Assembly: GCA_903916675.1 (NCBI GenBank) | Contig: CAIWXQ010000018.1 | Span: 1 to 64,000 of the forward strand | From: an uncultured bacterium | Lineage (GTDB): Bacteria; Verrucomicrobiota; Kiritimatiellia; RFP12; CAIWXQ01 | Length of the DNA stretch: 64,000 nucleotides | Direction: 5' to 3' | Shown here: positions 26,613 to 35,900 of the stretch, in pieces | Layout of the letters: each line of letters starts with the position of its first letter | How positions within the stretch are numbered: the first letter of the stretch is position 1 | Notes under the pieces: model-generated | Seen by the model: only the letters and a program-made list of their open reading frames with translations | What the model was told of the DNA's origin: nothing | Databases searched by the model: none | Program-made: the position numbers and the translations under genes

Positions 26613-27482
26613 CTACGCCTGCAGATGCTTCAGCACTACCTGCCGCATCACATCCACCGGCGCTTCGCGCCCCGTGAAGTGGTGGAACTGCAGCGCGGCC
26701 TGATTCACGAACATCTCAATGCCGGGGACGATTTGCGCGCCTTGGGCGTGGGCCTCGCGCAGCAGCCGGGTCTCGAGCGGCGTGTAGACGATGTCGAAGA
26801 CCACCTGCCCCGGCCGGAAGAGCGCGGCTGGCACCAGCGAGGCGTCAACCTTCGGGTGCATCCCCACGGACGTGCAGTGCACCACGATGTCCGCCTGTGA
26901 CATGGCCGCGGCCAGCGTGCGGTCGTTCAGCAGTTCGGCCTGGATCGGGATTCGGGTCCCGGCCTGCAGGTCGCGTTGCAGCCCCTGCAGCAGCTGGGCG
27001 TTGATGTCCAGCAGCGTGATGCCATCCGGCCGCGACTGGCGCGCCAGCGTGAAGGCGATGGCCCGCGCCGCGCCGCCCGCGCCGAGGAAAAGCACCTTCC
27101 GGCCGACCGGAGCGGCTGCATGATCGGTCAGGGCCTTCAGCGCGGCAGGGCCGTCGGTGCCGATGCCGATCAGGCGGTCGCCCTCGTGGATTACGGTGTT
27201 GATCGCGCCAATGCTGCGGTCCACCTCCGCGACCTCATCGACGTGCTTCAGGACCTCGATTTTGTGCGGAATCGTCACGCTCAGGCCGCGGAAGGTGCGG
27301 ATCGCCCGCATGCCGGCCAGCGCGCCCTTCACGTCCTCGACAGGCGCGGCGAGGTAGATGAAATCCAGGCCCAGGTGCGCGAACGCCGCGTTGTGGATGG
27401 CGGGCGACAGGCTATGGCCGACCGGATTGCCGATCACGGCGCAGAACTGGGTGCTGGTGCCGATGTCTTGCAGGGTGCGCAT
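26613..27482 (-). CDS. aroE: Shikimate dehydrogenase
   Basis: A 289-residue enzyme reducing 3-dehydroshikimate to shikimate with NADPH in the aromatic amino-acid pathway. Substrate-site motifs: NPVGHSLSPAIHNAAF near 17-32, the catalytic Lys in LSVTIPHK, and GIGTDGPAAL, where the usual Asn-Thr-Asp-Gly has Gly for Asn but keeps the catalytic Asp. The NADP-binding GAGGAARAIAF follows. The ATG at 27482 has GGGAG upstream; the longer GTG start at 27527 is less likely. No other aro gene is in the window. Confidence 0.94.
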   Translation of the reverse strand: MRTLQDIGTSTQFCAVIGNPVGHSLSPAIHNAAFAHLGLDFIYLAAPVEDVKGALAGMRAIRTFRGLSVTIPHKIEVLKHVDEVAEVDRSIGAINTVIHEGDRLIGIGTDGPAALKALTDHAAAPVGRKVLFLGAGGAARAIAFTLARQSRPDGITLLDINAQLLQGLQRDLQAGTRIPIQAELLNDRTLAAAMSQADIVVHCTSVGMHPKVDASLVPAALFRPGQVVFDIVYTPLETRLLREAHAQGAQIVPGIEMFVNQAALQFHHFTGREAPVDVMRQVVLKHLQA

Positions 27483-27574
27483 GCCGTCTCCCGGAGTTTC
27501 GCGGAGCTTCACCCGCGACGCCGCCACAATGCCAGAGCCCGCCCTGTTGCGTCAATCGCGCGGACGAGGGGAGA

Positions 27575-28765
27575 TCAGCCGCGATACGCCGGTGGCTTGG
27601 GGTTCAGCCAGTCCACGATGGCATTTTTCATGGCGTAGGCGATGAAGGCATTGCCCATGGCGTTGTAATGGCCGAACACAGCGGCGGCCGTGGGCTTGAT
27701 GAAGAGGCGGCTGACGTATTTCTCCGGCGTGCAGCCGAAGTCGGCAAAGTCGTCCTTGTGCAGCTGCAGGCCGTCGACCCACCGGATGTTCTTTTTCCGG
27801 AGGAAGTCGAGGAACGCGGTGTCGAACCGCTCGCCGCCCTTGAGGAAGTTGACGATTTCGCTTTCGCAGTAGGTGAGCGGTACCAGGAGGTGGCGCTTGT
27901 TTTTCTCGCACCAGGGGAGCAAGCGGCTCTCCAGCAGGTACTCGGTGGACTTGAAGCCGTAGGCCAGGTGGAATCGCAGCGCCTCGGCCGGGCGGGTGGA
28001 GGGGTTGCGGAAATCCACCTTGATCCGGAGGGCCTCTGCTGTCTGTTCCAGGTCGTCGAACCGGGCCTCTCCGCCTTTCTGCAGGACGAAGAGCCGGACG
28101 ATCTGGTCATCGTGGAAGGTGTTGTAAAAATGTTCTGGATCGGTCAGCCGCCGCAGGTCGGCAGCACTCTGCGCCACGGCTGGCCGCTCGACAAACTTCC
28201 CCTGGGCCAGGTCCCAGCGCAGGTGCGGCCAGGGAAGGCCGTGTAGCGGCCAGGCGCGGTCGCGCGGCCGGTCCTTCTCGTTCCACTGGGTGCGGATCCA
28301 GCGCGAGGCGTCCAGATTGCGGACGTGGTCGTTGTCGTAGATGGTCAGGACGAGGTATTCGGCGGCCAGCGGGCCTTCCTCCATGAGCATGGCCCGAATG
28401 TGGGCGGTGCAGACGCTGTGCCCGCCGCAGCCGAAGTTTCGCACCGGCTCGCCCAGATGGGCGGCGAGGCGCTCCTGCCAGGATTCGTCGTCGCTCACCT
28501 GCTGCGACATGGTGAAGCTGTCGCCGTAGGTGTTGATGCGGCAGGTCCGGTCGGTATAGTTGAGCATCTTGCGGTGGCCGGCCGGTTCGTACGTATACGT
28601 GGTGTGGCAGAAATCCTGCCCATCCTTCAGTTCGATGGTGCGCGGGCAATAGCCGATGCGCGGATCGAAACGGCACCAGGACTTCTTGCCCTCATCCAGA
28701 ACCGCTTCCACGTCTAAGGGGCGATAGGTAGTAGTTTTCAGGATCTGCCGAATCAACTCGCTCAT
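27575..28765 (-). CDS. SGNH/GDSL-type hydrolase-like protein
   Basis: A 396-residue protein with SGNH-hydrolase features. Block I is NTYGDSFTMSQQVSDDESW (nucleophile Ser) near residue 80, followed by RNFGCGGHSVCTAHI (Gly block). A C-terminal GHYNAMGNAFIAYAM resembles the block V His, although the usual Asp three residues before is not obvious. There is no signal peptide. The substrate is unknown; related proteins deacylate sugars or lipids. The start at 28765 (MSELIRQIL) is chosen because the longer frame has no support. It is divergent from the rhodanese lipoprotein. Confidence 0.72.
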   Translation of the reverse strand: MSELIRQILKTTTYRPLDVEAVLDEGKKSWCRFDPRIGYCPRTIELKDGQDFCHTTYTYEPAGHRKMLNYTDRTCRINTYGDSFTMSQQVSDDESWQERLAAHLGEPVRNFGCGGHSVCTAHIRAMLMEEGPLAAEYLVLTIYDNDHVRNLDASRWIRTQWNEKDRPRDRAWPLHGLPWPHLRWDLAQGKFVERPAVAQSAADLRRLTDPEHFYNTFHDDQIVRLFVLQKGGEARFDDLEQTAEALRIKVDFRNPSTRPAEALRFHLAYGFKSTEYLLESRLLPWCEKNKRHLLVPLTYCESEIVNFLKGGERFDTAFLDFLRKKNIRWVDGLQLHKDDFADFGCTPEKYVSRLFIKPTAAAVFGHYNAMGNAFIAYAMKNAIVDWLNPKPPAYRG

Positions 28766-29082
28766 AAAGACTCGCTTCCGGCTGCCTTGTGCAACCATTT
28801 GGTCCGCCACTATAGCCGCGTGAAAAAGATCCGGCCACTGGTTTTCCATTCCGCAAAAGGACAACCCGTGTCCCGCGATAGTCCCTGCTGGGTCTCGTTC
28901 TGCGGGATGGGACGTTCGTGAGACGCAGGCAGGCGCAGAGCGGCGGGATGGCGAAGAGAATCGAAGCTCTATAACCTCCTGATAACAAACAGATTACTTA
29001 AAGTCCCTTCTCGTGTTCGTTATTCTCATGTGAGTTGGCCGTATTTATGCGTATTAAGAATAGAAAGAAAGAGAGGCACAAA
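28766..29082. other. Divergent promoter region
   Basis: About 315 bases between two divergent genes. It is AT-richer toward 28970-29080. I see no gene, repeat family or clear promoter boxes. Confidence 0.4.
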
Positions 29083-29598
29083 ATGAAATCCATTCAGATT
29101 CTGGCCCTTATTGGCCTGTGTGCCGGGGTGGCCATCGTGGCGGGATGTCAAACTAGCAAGGGGTCCTGCTGCTTGAGCGATTGTCAGCAGGCGTCCGGCT
29201 GTCCGTCTGGCGTGTGCATGGCGAAGCCCGTGACGGCTTCGGCTGCGGAAACTCCCGCTGCCACGGAAGGTGTGGTGAACACTGCGGCCCTGGCAGCGCT
29301 GCTCCGCGCCAAGGCGCCGGTGACCGTGCTGGATGCGCGCACCGGCAAATATGACGACGGTCGCCGTGTGCCAGGCGCCAAAGCGATCTCGCCCGCGGCT
29401 TCTGATGCGGAGATCGCGGCTGCGCTGCCGGACAAGAAGGCCCTGATCGTGACGTACTGCTCGGGGCTGAAATGCCCGGCCTGCCACCTGCTCGGCGAAA
29501 AACTCCGCGGCAAGGGGTACGCGAACGTGCTTGAATATCACGAAGGGATCGACGGCTGGGCTGCGGCAGGCAACGCGGTCGAGCCGGCCACCAAATGA
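29083..29598 (+). CDS. Cys-rich lipoprotein with rhodanese domain
   Basis: A 171-residue lipoprotein. The signal ends in the lipobox IVAGC (Cys 22). Eight Cys follow within 30 residues (CQTSKGSCCLSDCQQ, then SGCPSGVC), then a short linker and a rhodanese fold (VTVLDARTGKYDDG, then YHEGIDGWAAAG). The active-loop Cys lies in TYCSGLKCPACHLL, which adds two extra Cys to the usual single one. It is anchored to a membrane and faces the periplasm. Sulfur transfer or metal/redox handling are possible roles; the choice is inference. The start at 29083 has GAGAGG 7 bases upstream. An intrinsic terminator follows. Confidence 0.88.
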   Translation: MKSIQILALIGLCAGVAIVAGCQTSKGSCCLSDCQQASGCPSGVCMAKPVTASAAETPAATEGVVNTAALAALLRAKAPVTVLDARTGKYDDGRRVPGAKAISPAASDAEIAAALPDKKALIVTYCSGLKCPACHLLGEKLRGKGYANVLEYHEGIDGWAAAGNAVEPATK

Positions 29599-29645
29599 CG
29601 AAAGGAGGGCATCGAACCCAACACCCAGCAATTCGTATTGCCTGA

Positions 29646-29682
29646 GACGGAGGCGTGGCTAAACCCCGCGACTCCGTCTTTT
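29646..29682 (+). terminator. Rho-independent terminator of the rhodanese lipoprotein gene
   Basis: GACGGAG pairs with CTCCGTC, with additional inner pairs, followed by TTTT. It lies 48 bases past the stop. Confidence 0.8.
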
Positions 29683-29738
29683 GCATTTCCCAACGAGCCG
29701 CCTTGCGGACAGGGGCGCGGCACGATAGGCTGGAAGAC

Positions 29739-30848
29739 ATGAGCCGCCCGATTGTCGCCGTGACCTGCTGCCCTGATTACGGCCCCGCGCTGGCGCCGGC
29801 GCTGGAGGCGGTGCTGGCGCGATTGGGCGGTTGGGACGCGCTGGTGCAGCCGGGGCGGCGCGTGCTGGTGAAGCCCAATCTGCTCTCGGACGCGACGCCG
29901 GAGCAGGCTATCACCACCCATCCGGAGCTGGTGCGGCAGGTGGTGCGCGGGCTGAAGCGCGCAGGGGCGAAGGTTTGCGTCGGCGACAGCCCGGCCGGTG
30001 CCATGAACCTCGAACAGGTCTGGAACAAGACCGGCGTGGCGGATGTCTGCACCGCGGAGCAGGTGCCACTGGTGTCGTTCGAACAGGGCGGTACGCGGCA
30101 GGTGACGCGCGAGGGCTATACATTTGCCGTGGCGGAGGCGGCGCTGGAGACGGACCTGATCGTCAGCCTTCCCAAGGTCAAGACGCACTCGCTGACTACG
30201 CTCACCGCGGCGGTGAAGAATTTTTACGGCCTGCTTCCCGGCTACCAGAAGGCGCAACTGCACAAGGCGCATCCCAGGCCGGAGAACTTCTGCCGGATGC
30301 TGCGCGCGCTGCACGCGGCGCTGCCGCCGAACGTCTCGATCGCCGACGGCGTCATCGGGATGGATGGCGAGGGGCCGGCGAACGGAAGACCCGTGGCGCT
30401 CGGATTCCTGGCGGCATCGACGGATGCGGTGGCGCTGGATCTGGCGATCTGCCGGGCGTTGCGGATCGATCCGCGGCGCGTTCCGTATCTGCAGGACGCG
30501 GCAGATGCGCCGTTTGAACTGCGCGGCGAGCTGCCGGAGATCGGCGATGTGCAGGTCCCCTCTGGGGCCGGCCATCTGCTGCGGCTGATTCCGGAGTCGC
30601 TGCTGCGCCTGGTCCTGCCGCTGGTCTGGGTGCGGCCCACGTTCGACGAGAAATGCATCTTCTGCGGCCGCTGTGCTGCGGCCTGCCCGCAGAAGGCGCT
30701 GACACTGGAGCGGGGGCAGCGGCCGGTGCTGAACTCGCGTCTCTGCATCGCCTGCTGCTGCTGCCACGAGGTCTGCCCCGCTCACGCCATCCGCATGCGG
30801 CGCAGTTCGCTCCTGCGCCTGCTCGGCACGTTCCGCGAACTGAAATAA
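29739..30848 (+). CDS. DUF362 protein with C-terminal 2x[4Fe-4S] ferredoxin domain
   Basis: A 369-residue iron-sulfur protein. The N-terminal 290 residues are DUF362 (GRRVLVKPNLLSD, ITTHPELVRQVV, SLPKVKTHSLTTLTAAVKN, DGVIGMDGEGPANG). The C-terminus has two cluster motifs, CIFCGRCAAACP and CIACCCCHEVCP. DUF362 proteins are widespread in anaerobes and their reaction is not settled. The presence fits an anaerobic life-style, which is inference. The start at 29739 follows GGAAGAC closely. The rhodanese gene's terminator separates it from upstream transcription. Confidence 0.9.
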   Translation: MSRPIVAVTCCPDYGPALAPALEAVLARLGGWDALVQPGRRVLVKPNLLSDATPEQAITTHPELVRQVVRGLKRAGAKVCVGDSPAGAMNLEQVWNKTGVADVCTAEQVPLVSFEQGGTRQVTREGYTFAVAEAALETDLIVSLPKVKTHSLTTLTAAVKNFYGLLPGYQKAQLHKAHPRPENFCRMLRALHAALPPNVSIADGVIGMDGEGPANGRPVALGFLAASTDAVALDLAICRALRIDPRRVPYLQDAADAPFELRGELPEIGDVQVPSGAGHLLRLIPESLLRLVLPLVWVRPTFDEKCIFCGRCAAACPQKALTLERGQRPVLNSRLCIACCCCHEVCPAHAIRMRRSSLLRLLGTFRELK

Positions 30849-30861
30849 GGCGGAGTGCGGA

Positions 30862-30876
30862 ACACGGACACGAAGG
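30862..30876. repeat. gacacgaagg family, single copy
   Basis: acacggacacgaagg just beyond the DUF362 stop, sharing the 10-mer with copies at 12704, 19314 and (complement) 16371. Confidence 0.5.
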
Positions 30877-30946
30877 AGCCGAAAGGCTGCAAAGGATTTT
30901 GCCGGGTCGGATTTCCGCCTGTCATGGACGCCTGACGTCTGCGTCA

Positions 30947-32956
30947 TCACCCTTCGTTCATGCGGAAGTCGATTCTGGCGGGTACGGGATTGGCGCGGCG
31001 CACGGCGGCGCACTCCTCCTCGGTGAGCGGGCGACCCAGTCGCTGCGCCTCACGCGCTTCCTGCAGGCGGAACCAGAGGGCGCTGACGCTGGAATCGCCC
31101 TCGCGCAGATCCTCTGCCACGAAGGTATCCTCCAGCAGGCGGGCCAGTTCATCCAGCCTGCCCAGTTCCAGCAACGCCTGGCCATGGAAGAGGCGTATGC
31201 GCCCGTTGGTCTGGAGATCAGCAGGGAGTCCATGGACAGTGTCGAGAAGCGTTTGGCGCTGCTGGGCGGCTGTCAGCGCGGCCAGGTATTCCGCCAGCAA
31301 CGGGAAGAAATCCGGCCGCATCTGCCAGGCGCGGAGCAGGTGGTGGACGGCGTCCGCAGGCCGGGAGTCCATCAGCGCCGCGGCGCCGAGGCAGTATTCG
31401 GCCCAGAGGTTGGGGCGCAGGCGGATCGATTCCTGCCAGGCCTGCTGCGCTTCGGCCGGGAGGTGTTCATGCCAGCGCATCACGCCGTGAAGGAATAACG
31501 ACAGCCAATGACGACCATCCGGATGGGCGAGGCTCTGCTCAAGCAGCCGGGACCATGCGGCTTGCACCTGATAACTGGCAGGCGATGCATCCGGCGGCGA
31601 CTCGGGCAGCGTGCCGGCGTCGAGCAGCGTGAGCCACGGCTGCTGTTCCGCGCCCAGGGACTCACCCGGAAAGAAGATGCCGGGAAGTTGCAAACGCGGT
31701 TCGCCGGCGCGCTCACGGCGGGTGGCTTCGAGCGCGCCCCAGCCGGAGCCTTGCGCGAGCAACTCGTTGGGCGGGATAGAGGTCCAGGCTTCGGCATCCG
31801 ACAGGAGGGTGTCAAGTGCGGGAGCGGGCATTTGCGCCTCGATGACATGCGCGGCCGCCTGCTGCGCGGTCTTCCACTCCTTGCTGTGGGCGCTGGCAGC
31901 ATCGATCTGCAGGCAGCCGTAGGCCTCGAGCCAGGTCCAGGTGGCGCCGGCCGGCATGGGCAGGTGATGTGCCTGGGTGCGTGCCAGGCCGGCCTGGATT
32001 TCGATGTAGTCGGGCGTGCCGAGGAAGCGCTGCCAGGCCTGGCCGCCGGGATTGGTTCCCCAGCGGAAGAGCTTGCGGCCGCGCAACCGCGGCGTGGAGG
32101 TCTGGAAGAGGCCGAACCCCTGTGCGTCCACGGCCGCGATCCATGGTTGCGCGCCGCCCGGCACGCGGAAGAACCATTCGCTGGAGTGCGGGATGGCCGT
32201 GGCGTAGGTGTTGTCGTGGCCGTTATGGAACGGCAGGGGGGTGCACGTCAGGCGGCCGGATTCGAATGTCAGCGCATCCTCGGCCGGGACAATCACGCGC
32301 GTGGCGGATGTCTGCTCGACGGCAATGTTGGACCACCAGTACATCGGCGTGGTTGTGGGGAGCGGGTTGTGGATGGCGACACGCACCAGCAGGACGGGGG
32401 CACCGGGAGGCAACCAGGCGTCGATCTGGAAGGGGGTCTGGCGCACGCGCTCCCACTCCCACATCCGCAGCGCGGGAGTGCCGTCCGGCAGCCGGACGCA
32501 CGCGGCGAACAGCGGCGAACAGGTATAGGGCCAGTGGCCGCGCCAGCCGATGTTCCACTCCACGCCGCCGCTGAACCAGGCATTGCGCACTGCGAGGTTG
32601 CAGGGCTGGAAGACCGGATTGCGCGCCAGCAGTTCGCGGCCGGTCGGCTTGTGCACCAGTGACCAGAGGCGGCCGCCAAAGCCCGTGAAGAACGTCGCGC
32701 GCAGGAATTCGTTCTCCAGCACCGCCACCGGGAACGCGCGGGGCGTGCGGACGCGGTTGTAGCCGTCCTGCAAGCAGTAGGGCAGCGGACCGGAGGGGAG
32801 CCCCCAGCCGAAGTATTCGCGGTCCTCCGGCGACACGGAGGCGTCGATCCGTGACTCGGGTTGCGGCACGCAGATGTTGGCGAGCGGCGGGAGGGGATTT
32901 TCCGGCCCCAGTCTGGCAGCCGGCAGGGTCCACGTCTCCCAACGCAGTTCGCTCAT
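30947..32956 (-). CDS. DUF5107 beta-sandwich protein with TPR C-terminus
   Basis: A 669-residue protein. The N-terminal 350 residues match the DUF5107 type, a galactose-mutarotase-like fold found in sugar-active proteins (ENEFLRATFFTGFGGRLWSL, WNIGWRGHWPYTCSPLFAA, YWWSNIAVEQTS). The C-terminal 300 residues are helical with TPR-like signatures (AWQESIRLRPNLWAEYCLGA, AWQMRPDFFPLLAEYLAAL). There is no signal peptide. It begins 16 bases after the DUF2723 stop, so the two are almost certainly one operon. That pairing suggests handling of a glycan made or moved by the membrane protein; this is inference. Confidence 0.82.
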   Translation of the reverse strand: MSELRWETWTLPAARLGPENPLPPLANICVPQPESRIDASVSPEDREYFGWGLPSGPLPYCLQDGYNRVRTPRAFPVAVLENEFLRATFFTGFGGRLWSLVHKPTGRELLARNPVFQPCNLAVRNAWFSGGVEWNIGWRGHWPYTCSPLFAACVRLPDGTPALRMWEWERVRQTPFQIDAWLPPGAPVLLVRVAIHNPLPTTTPMYWWSNIAVEQTSATRVIVPAEDALTFESGRLTCTPLPFHNGHDNTYATAIPHSSEWFFRVPGGAQPWIAAVDAQGFGLFQTSTPRLRGRKLFRWGTNPGGQAWQRFLGTPDYIEIQAGLARTQAHHLPMPAGATWTWLEAYGCLQIDAASAHSKEWKTAQQAAAHVIEAQMPAPALDTLLSDAEAWTSIPPNELLAQGSGWGALEATRRERAGEPRLQLPGIFFPGESLGAEQQPWLTLLDAGTLPESPPDASPASYQVQAAWSRLLEQSLAHPDGRHWLSLFLHGVMRWHEHLPAEAQQAWQESIRLRPNLWAEYCLGAAALMDSRPADAVHHLLRAWQMRPDFFPLLAEYLAALTAAQQRQTLLDTVHGLPADLQTNGRIRLFHGQALLELGRLDELARLLEDTFVAEDLREGDSSVSALWFRLQEAREAQRLGRPLTEEECAAVRRANPVPARIDFRMNEG

Positions 32957-32972
32957 GGCAACAGTTCCACAG

Positions 32973-35900
32973 CTACAGTCCGAGGTCGATTCCGGCGGCC
33001 GGCTGACGGATCTGGAGCAGATCCCGGAATGGCTGCGGCAAATCTCGTTGTTGCCAGAGTGCCTGGAATCGCGGATCTTTGCGCAGCGCGAGGCGGACTG
33101 CGTCTCCGCCCAGGCTGACGGCCTTGCGCCACGAGGAGAGCGCGTCGCTGCTCTGGTTCACCAGGAGCTGCGTCCAGCCGAGCTCGAGCCAGATGCGCGA
33201 ATCCTGGGGCTGGCGGATCAAATAGCGCCGCAGCGCCTCCTGCTGCAGGTCCAGACGTCGGGCGTCGTTGAACAGTTGCGCGAGCTGCAGCAGGCAGAGG
33301 GGCGGAACATTGGTGTTGTTCAGCAGATTCATGCCGAGCGTGGTCATTTCGCCCTGCAGGTTCATCCGGCCGTAGACGGTGAGCAGTTCCAGAATATCGT
33401 TGAGTTCCGCGCCGTGCTCCATCTTCGTCTGGAGTTCGATGCGGCGTTTCTCGCAGTTCCGCAGGCCGTCGATCTGCGAGCGGAAGCTGCTCACGCTGCC
33501 GTTGTACGGGTCTACCTTGGCGTACTCCGCCATCAGCTGGCTGGCGTCGCCGTAGCGGCGCTGGCCCAGGAAGAGGTCGGCGAGCCGGAAGCACCCCTCG
33601 GGGCTGTCCGGGCAGAGCTGCAGTGATTGGCGGTAGGCGTACTCCGCCTCCGGGAGCATGCCGCGCCACTGGTACAGGCCGGCGATGGCGGAGCGCATCT
33701 TGGAGAACGACTTCTGCGCGTCCTTGTTGCGCCGGAACTCCTCGCGGCTGGTGAAGTCTCTGGTCAGCTGGTCCCAGTAGGCCTTGTCCTTGGCGACGAT
33801 CTCGTTCCACAACTTGGGATCCTGCTGCGGCGGGGGCAGTTGCTCCTTCTCAATCTTCATGATCACGCCGGCGGGCCGCAGGTACGGGTACATCCACGGG
33901 ATGACGTAGCTCTCCTCGACGTAAAAGGAGTGCGTCTCTTTGTTCCAGTCGAAGATCCACTTGGCGAGGATGCCATTGATGGCCATGACAGCCTGCACGC
34001 CGGTGACCTGTACGCGGCCGTTCTCCATCTTCAGGTCTGCGCCGGGTGGCGCGCGTCCGGCTTTCCATTCCTCGACGAACTGCTGGAACGCCTTGGTGCT
34101 GTCGTCCGGAGAGGGGATGCGGATCGGCGCGTGGGGGAAGGTGCGATCGCGCTCCAGCCAGGAGCAGCCCAGGCCGAAGACGAACTTCCGCCAGGCGGGG
34201 TAGGTGGCGAGCGTGCTGGCGTTGGTGATGTCGGGCCGGGAGTAGTCGTAGTGGTCCCGGATGTAACTCATGTACGTGTTGTCCGCCAGGGCGTTCTGCG
34301 TGATGATGTAGACGTCCGAGCGGTCGAAGGCGCACCCCTCCTTGAAGCCGTCTTTGGGGAGGAGGTACGGGCTCTGGAAGCGGTCCTTGGCAGCCACGCG
34401 GCTCTCGCAGAAGATCATGTAGGTCGGCACGAAGCGTCCGGGATCGGTGCCGCCGTAGAGCACGGCGTCCTTCTCCATGTCTGGGTAGCCGCCGCCGGGG
34501 CAGAACATGCGGTAGCCGAACTGGTAGCCGAAGTCGTGGGTCTCTAACGCACAGAGACTCCAGTTCTGGCGGTAGGTGATAAGGGGAAGTGCGAGCAGGG
34601 CCACGCAGCAGAGCTGCACCAGCAGGCGCGGGATGTCCTTCCACATCCGGAGCACGAACCCCATGGTCACGGCGATGCCGTAGCCGATGAGCATGGCGTA
34701 GAAACCGTGGGCGGGGGCGAAAAACTTGATGGTGATCTCCTGCTCCTGCTTGTCGAGCTTCGGATTGATGATCAGGATCAGTCCGATGCTGGAGGCGAGG
34801 AACGCGGCCCACACAAAGATCAGCCAGGAGCGGCCGGGGCGGTTGAGGTAGAGCCCGGTGCCGATCAGCAGGCAGAAGATGGTGGCCAGGCCGACGCCCC
34901 AGAACAGCGGCGGCCAGATGGAGTCCGGCGGCAGGTCGAGGGCCAGTTTCCGCAGGAGCGCCAGGAAGCCGATGGAAAGCGGCAGGGCTCCCAGCCAGAC
35001 GTAGATCAGCCAGCGGTTCTCCGCGAAATTCCGGGCCATCCGCCGCACGAGCCAGACGGTCACGATGCCGACCGTGACCAGGCCGAACAGGCTCAGCGGC
35101 CACGAGTACTGGCTGATCATGCCGCGGATGAAGATCCAGAGCTGGATGCCGATGACGTTCCCGAACGGGTCGGCCATCTGCAGCTTCTCGTACTGGCCGC
35201 GCGTGATGGCGTGGAGGAACCCTTCCTTGGTTGAGGCGTACCCCCAGTTCATCGGCGGGTTGGTGGCCGAGGCGATGGGCATGTAAAGATAGAACGCGCA
35301 GCCGGCCAGGAAGAGAGCGGTATAAAGAAGCGCGTAGCGCGGCCGGACCCATTCCTTCTGGCTTCCGATGCCGAGCATGACGGCGCCGGCCAGCAGCATG
35401 GCCCAGGAGGCGAGCAGCTCCGTCCGTTCCGTCAGCAGGTTGCGCCCGTCCTCGGCCGTGACAGCCTTCCAGAGCAGCGGATCCTTGGCAAACTGATAGT
35501 ACAGCAGGAACAGGACAACGCCGGCGACCAGCACGAGGATCTTTCGCACCCCTCCCTGTTGTGTGCCGCGGGCGGACATTCCCAGCACGCCCGCCACGAG
35601 CAGTCCGATTACCAGCACGACGCGCCAGATCACCATGTTGTCGGTCAGGTCGCCGCCGGTGTGCAGCCAGGCGAAGAGCAGGAACACGGCCGAGAGGCTG
35701 AAGAGCACGGCCACGCTCAGTTCCCAGAAGGTTGTCAGGCAGGACATCAGCAGGGGAAGATCGAACGAGCCGCCGGCGGGAAGCTGCTCGCGACGCCGGA
35801 AATACTCGTCGATCCCCAGCGCCAGGGTGCCGACCACGAGGGCGAGGGCCATGACGGCCACGGTCTGGTGATTGGTCATGCTGAGACCGTAGATCAGCAG

